Assembly (NCBI GenBank): GCA_949372955.1
Contig: CASIAX010000005.1
Coordinates: forward strand, 1 to 64,000
Origin: SGZJ01 sp949372955
GTDB lineage: Bacteria > Bacteroidota > Bacteroidia > Flavobacteriales > Flavobacteriaceae
Length of the DNA stretch: 64,000 nucleotides
Direction of reading: 5' to 3'
This document shows, in pieces, positions 63,702-64,000 of the stretch. Position 1 is the stretch's first letter, and each line of letters starts with the position of its first letter. Made by a program: the position numbers and the translations under genes. The notes under the pieces are model-generated. The model searched no databases. It was not told where the DNA came from and saw only the letters and a list, made by a program, of their open reading frames with translations.

Positions 63702-64000
63702 GGTTATTTGACCTTGGCCTAAATCTGTCTCATCAGATTCTTCAATTTTATTCTTAATTTCACTAACATCTACTACCTCAATTTCATTTGCAGAGACCTC
63801 AACTGGAGGGGTGAAGTCTAATGAATCAATTAAGTTAATTTGCTTTACTTTAGAATTAGTTAATTGATTGCCTTTAGCCTTAATACCTTTTAATGAAATA
63901 AACTCATCAATATTTACTATAGTATTTGGCTTTTGCTCTTTATTTCGATCTTTAGTATAAACTATTTCTATTACTGGCTTCCAATCAGTAGTAATGATCT
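63693..64000 (-). CDS. parC: DNA topoisomerase IV subunit A, C-terminal end (partial)
   Basis: The gene runs off the right edge; about 100 C-terminal residues are present. WKPVIEIVYTKDRNKEQKP, VNIDEFISLKGIKAKGNQL and KQINLID match the tail of Bacteroidota topoisomerase IV A subunits, followed by an acidic linker and the end GQITLF. Catalytic parts lie outside the window. The stop is at 63693-63695. Confidence 0.8.
   Translation of the reverse strand, partial: IITTDWKPVIEIVYTKDRNKEQKPNTIVNIDEFISLKGIKAKGNQLTNSKVKQINLIDSLDFTPPVEVSANEIEVVDVSEIKNKIEESDETDLGQGQITLF

Noticed and set aside
1..64000. CRISPR arrays, insertion sequences, rRNA genes
   Set aside because: No regularly spaced short repeats, transposase motifs or rRNA sequence were seen in reading through the window.

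Overview
The window is A+T-rich chromosomal DNA (roughly 30% G+C by eye) from a member of the Flavobacteriia (Bacteroidota), probably a marine, streamlined one. Supporting signs are a PorX-type response regulator with a PglZ domain, a fused LpxC-FabZ, the short-chain-type threonine dehydrogenase paired with Kbl, BshA, a fused alpha/beta 2-oxoacid dehydrogenase E1, a lipoprotein with the GCTD..A.NYN motif, and promoters of the Bacteroidota form TTG - about 19 nt - TAnnTTTG. Genes are closely packed on both strands. No rRNA, CRISPR array or transposase gene was seen.

Layout. 1-1272: tail of a badly frameshifted 7TM-HD (cyclic-di-AMP phosphodiesterase type) gene. 1298-1680: promoter, tRNA-Ser, tRNA-Pro, tRNA-Arg and terminator. 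1585-5583: a 3.9-kb integrated island bounded by a perfect 108-bp direct repeat of the tRNA-Arg 3' part plus its terminator. It holds a frameshifted tyrosine integrase, a lipoprotein gene, a small membrane-protein gene and about 1.6 kb of repeat-structured DNA of foreign composition. 5739-9855: OsmC, Kbl-Tdh (threonine to glycine), a candidate small RNA and a methyltransferase. 9862-17049: AI-2E-type exporter, RsmE, TsaD and TamB (one frameshift). 17172-20027: PfkA, GAPDH and a GlcNAc-type kinase. 20017-25211: RidA, LptD, N-acetylmuramoyl-L-alanine amidase and an MCE protein. 25221-28266: Fe-S oxidoreductase subunits around a small HAD-like protein. 28286-35453: GH3/beta-lactamase fusion, BshA, a GH109-like oxidoreductase and D-lactate dehydrogenase. 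35584-43848: AroC, dicarboxylate symporter, Ung, DUF2179 protein, nucleoside phosphorylase, SUI1, a 2OG oxygenase, fused E1 and two small proteins. 43863-50162: dipeptidase, SF2 helicase, HMA lipoprotein, MscS channel, TruA and prohibitin. 50222-55590: FabG, SucD, EF-P, LpxA, LpxC/FabZ and LpxD, all leftward. 55731-64000: PorX, TsaE, alanine dehydrogenase, DUF4258, proline dehydrogenase, AroB, Lrp/AsnC, M14 peptidase, a lipoprotein and the C-terminus of topoisomerase IV subunit A.

How the genes work together. Much of the window builds or recycles the envelope: LpxA/C/D (lipid A), LptD and TamB (outer-membrane assembly), MCE (lipid transport), and amidase, GH3/beta-lactamase and GlcNAc kinase (peptidoglycan turnover). 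A second theme is translation and tRNA: three tRNAs, TsaD, TsaE, TruA, RsmE, EF-P and SUI1. Amino-acid catabolism is represented by Kbl/Tdh, alanine dehydrogenase and proline dehydrogenase.

The least ordinary stretch is the tRNA-Arg island. Two units of about 0.65 kb have matching ends but unrelated centres. They are followed by a single-gene segment bounded by 37-bp repeats whose first 11 bases also form the end of the att repeat. This looks like a cassette-style accretion beside an integrase and is the best candidate here for something undescribed. All frameshift statements assume the given bases are correct. Lesions are concentrated in the first 5.5 kb, so sequence error there must be kept in mind.
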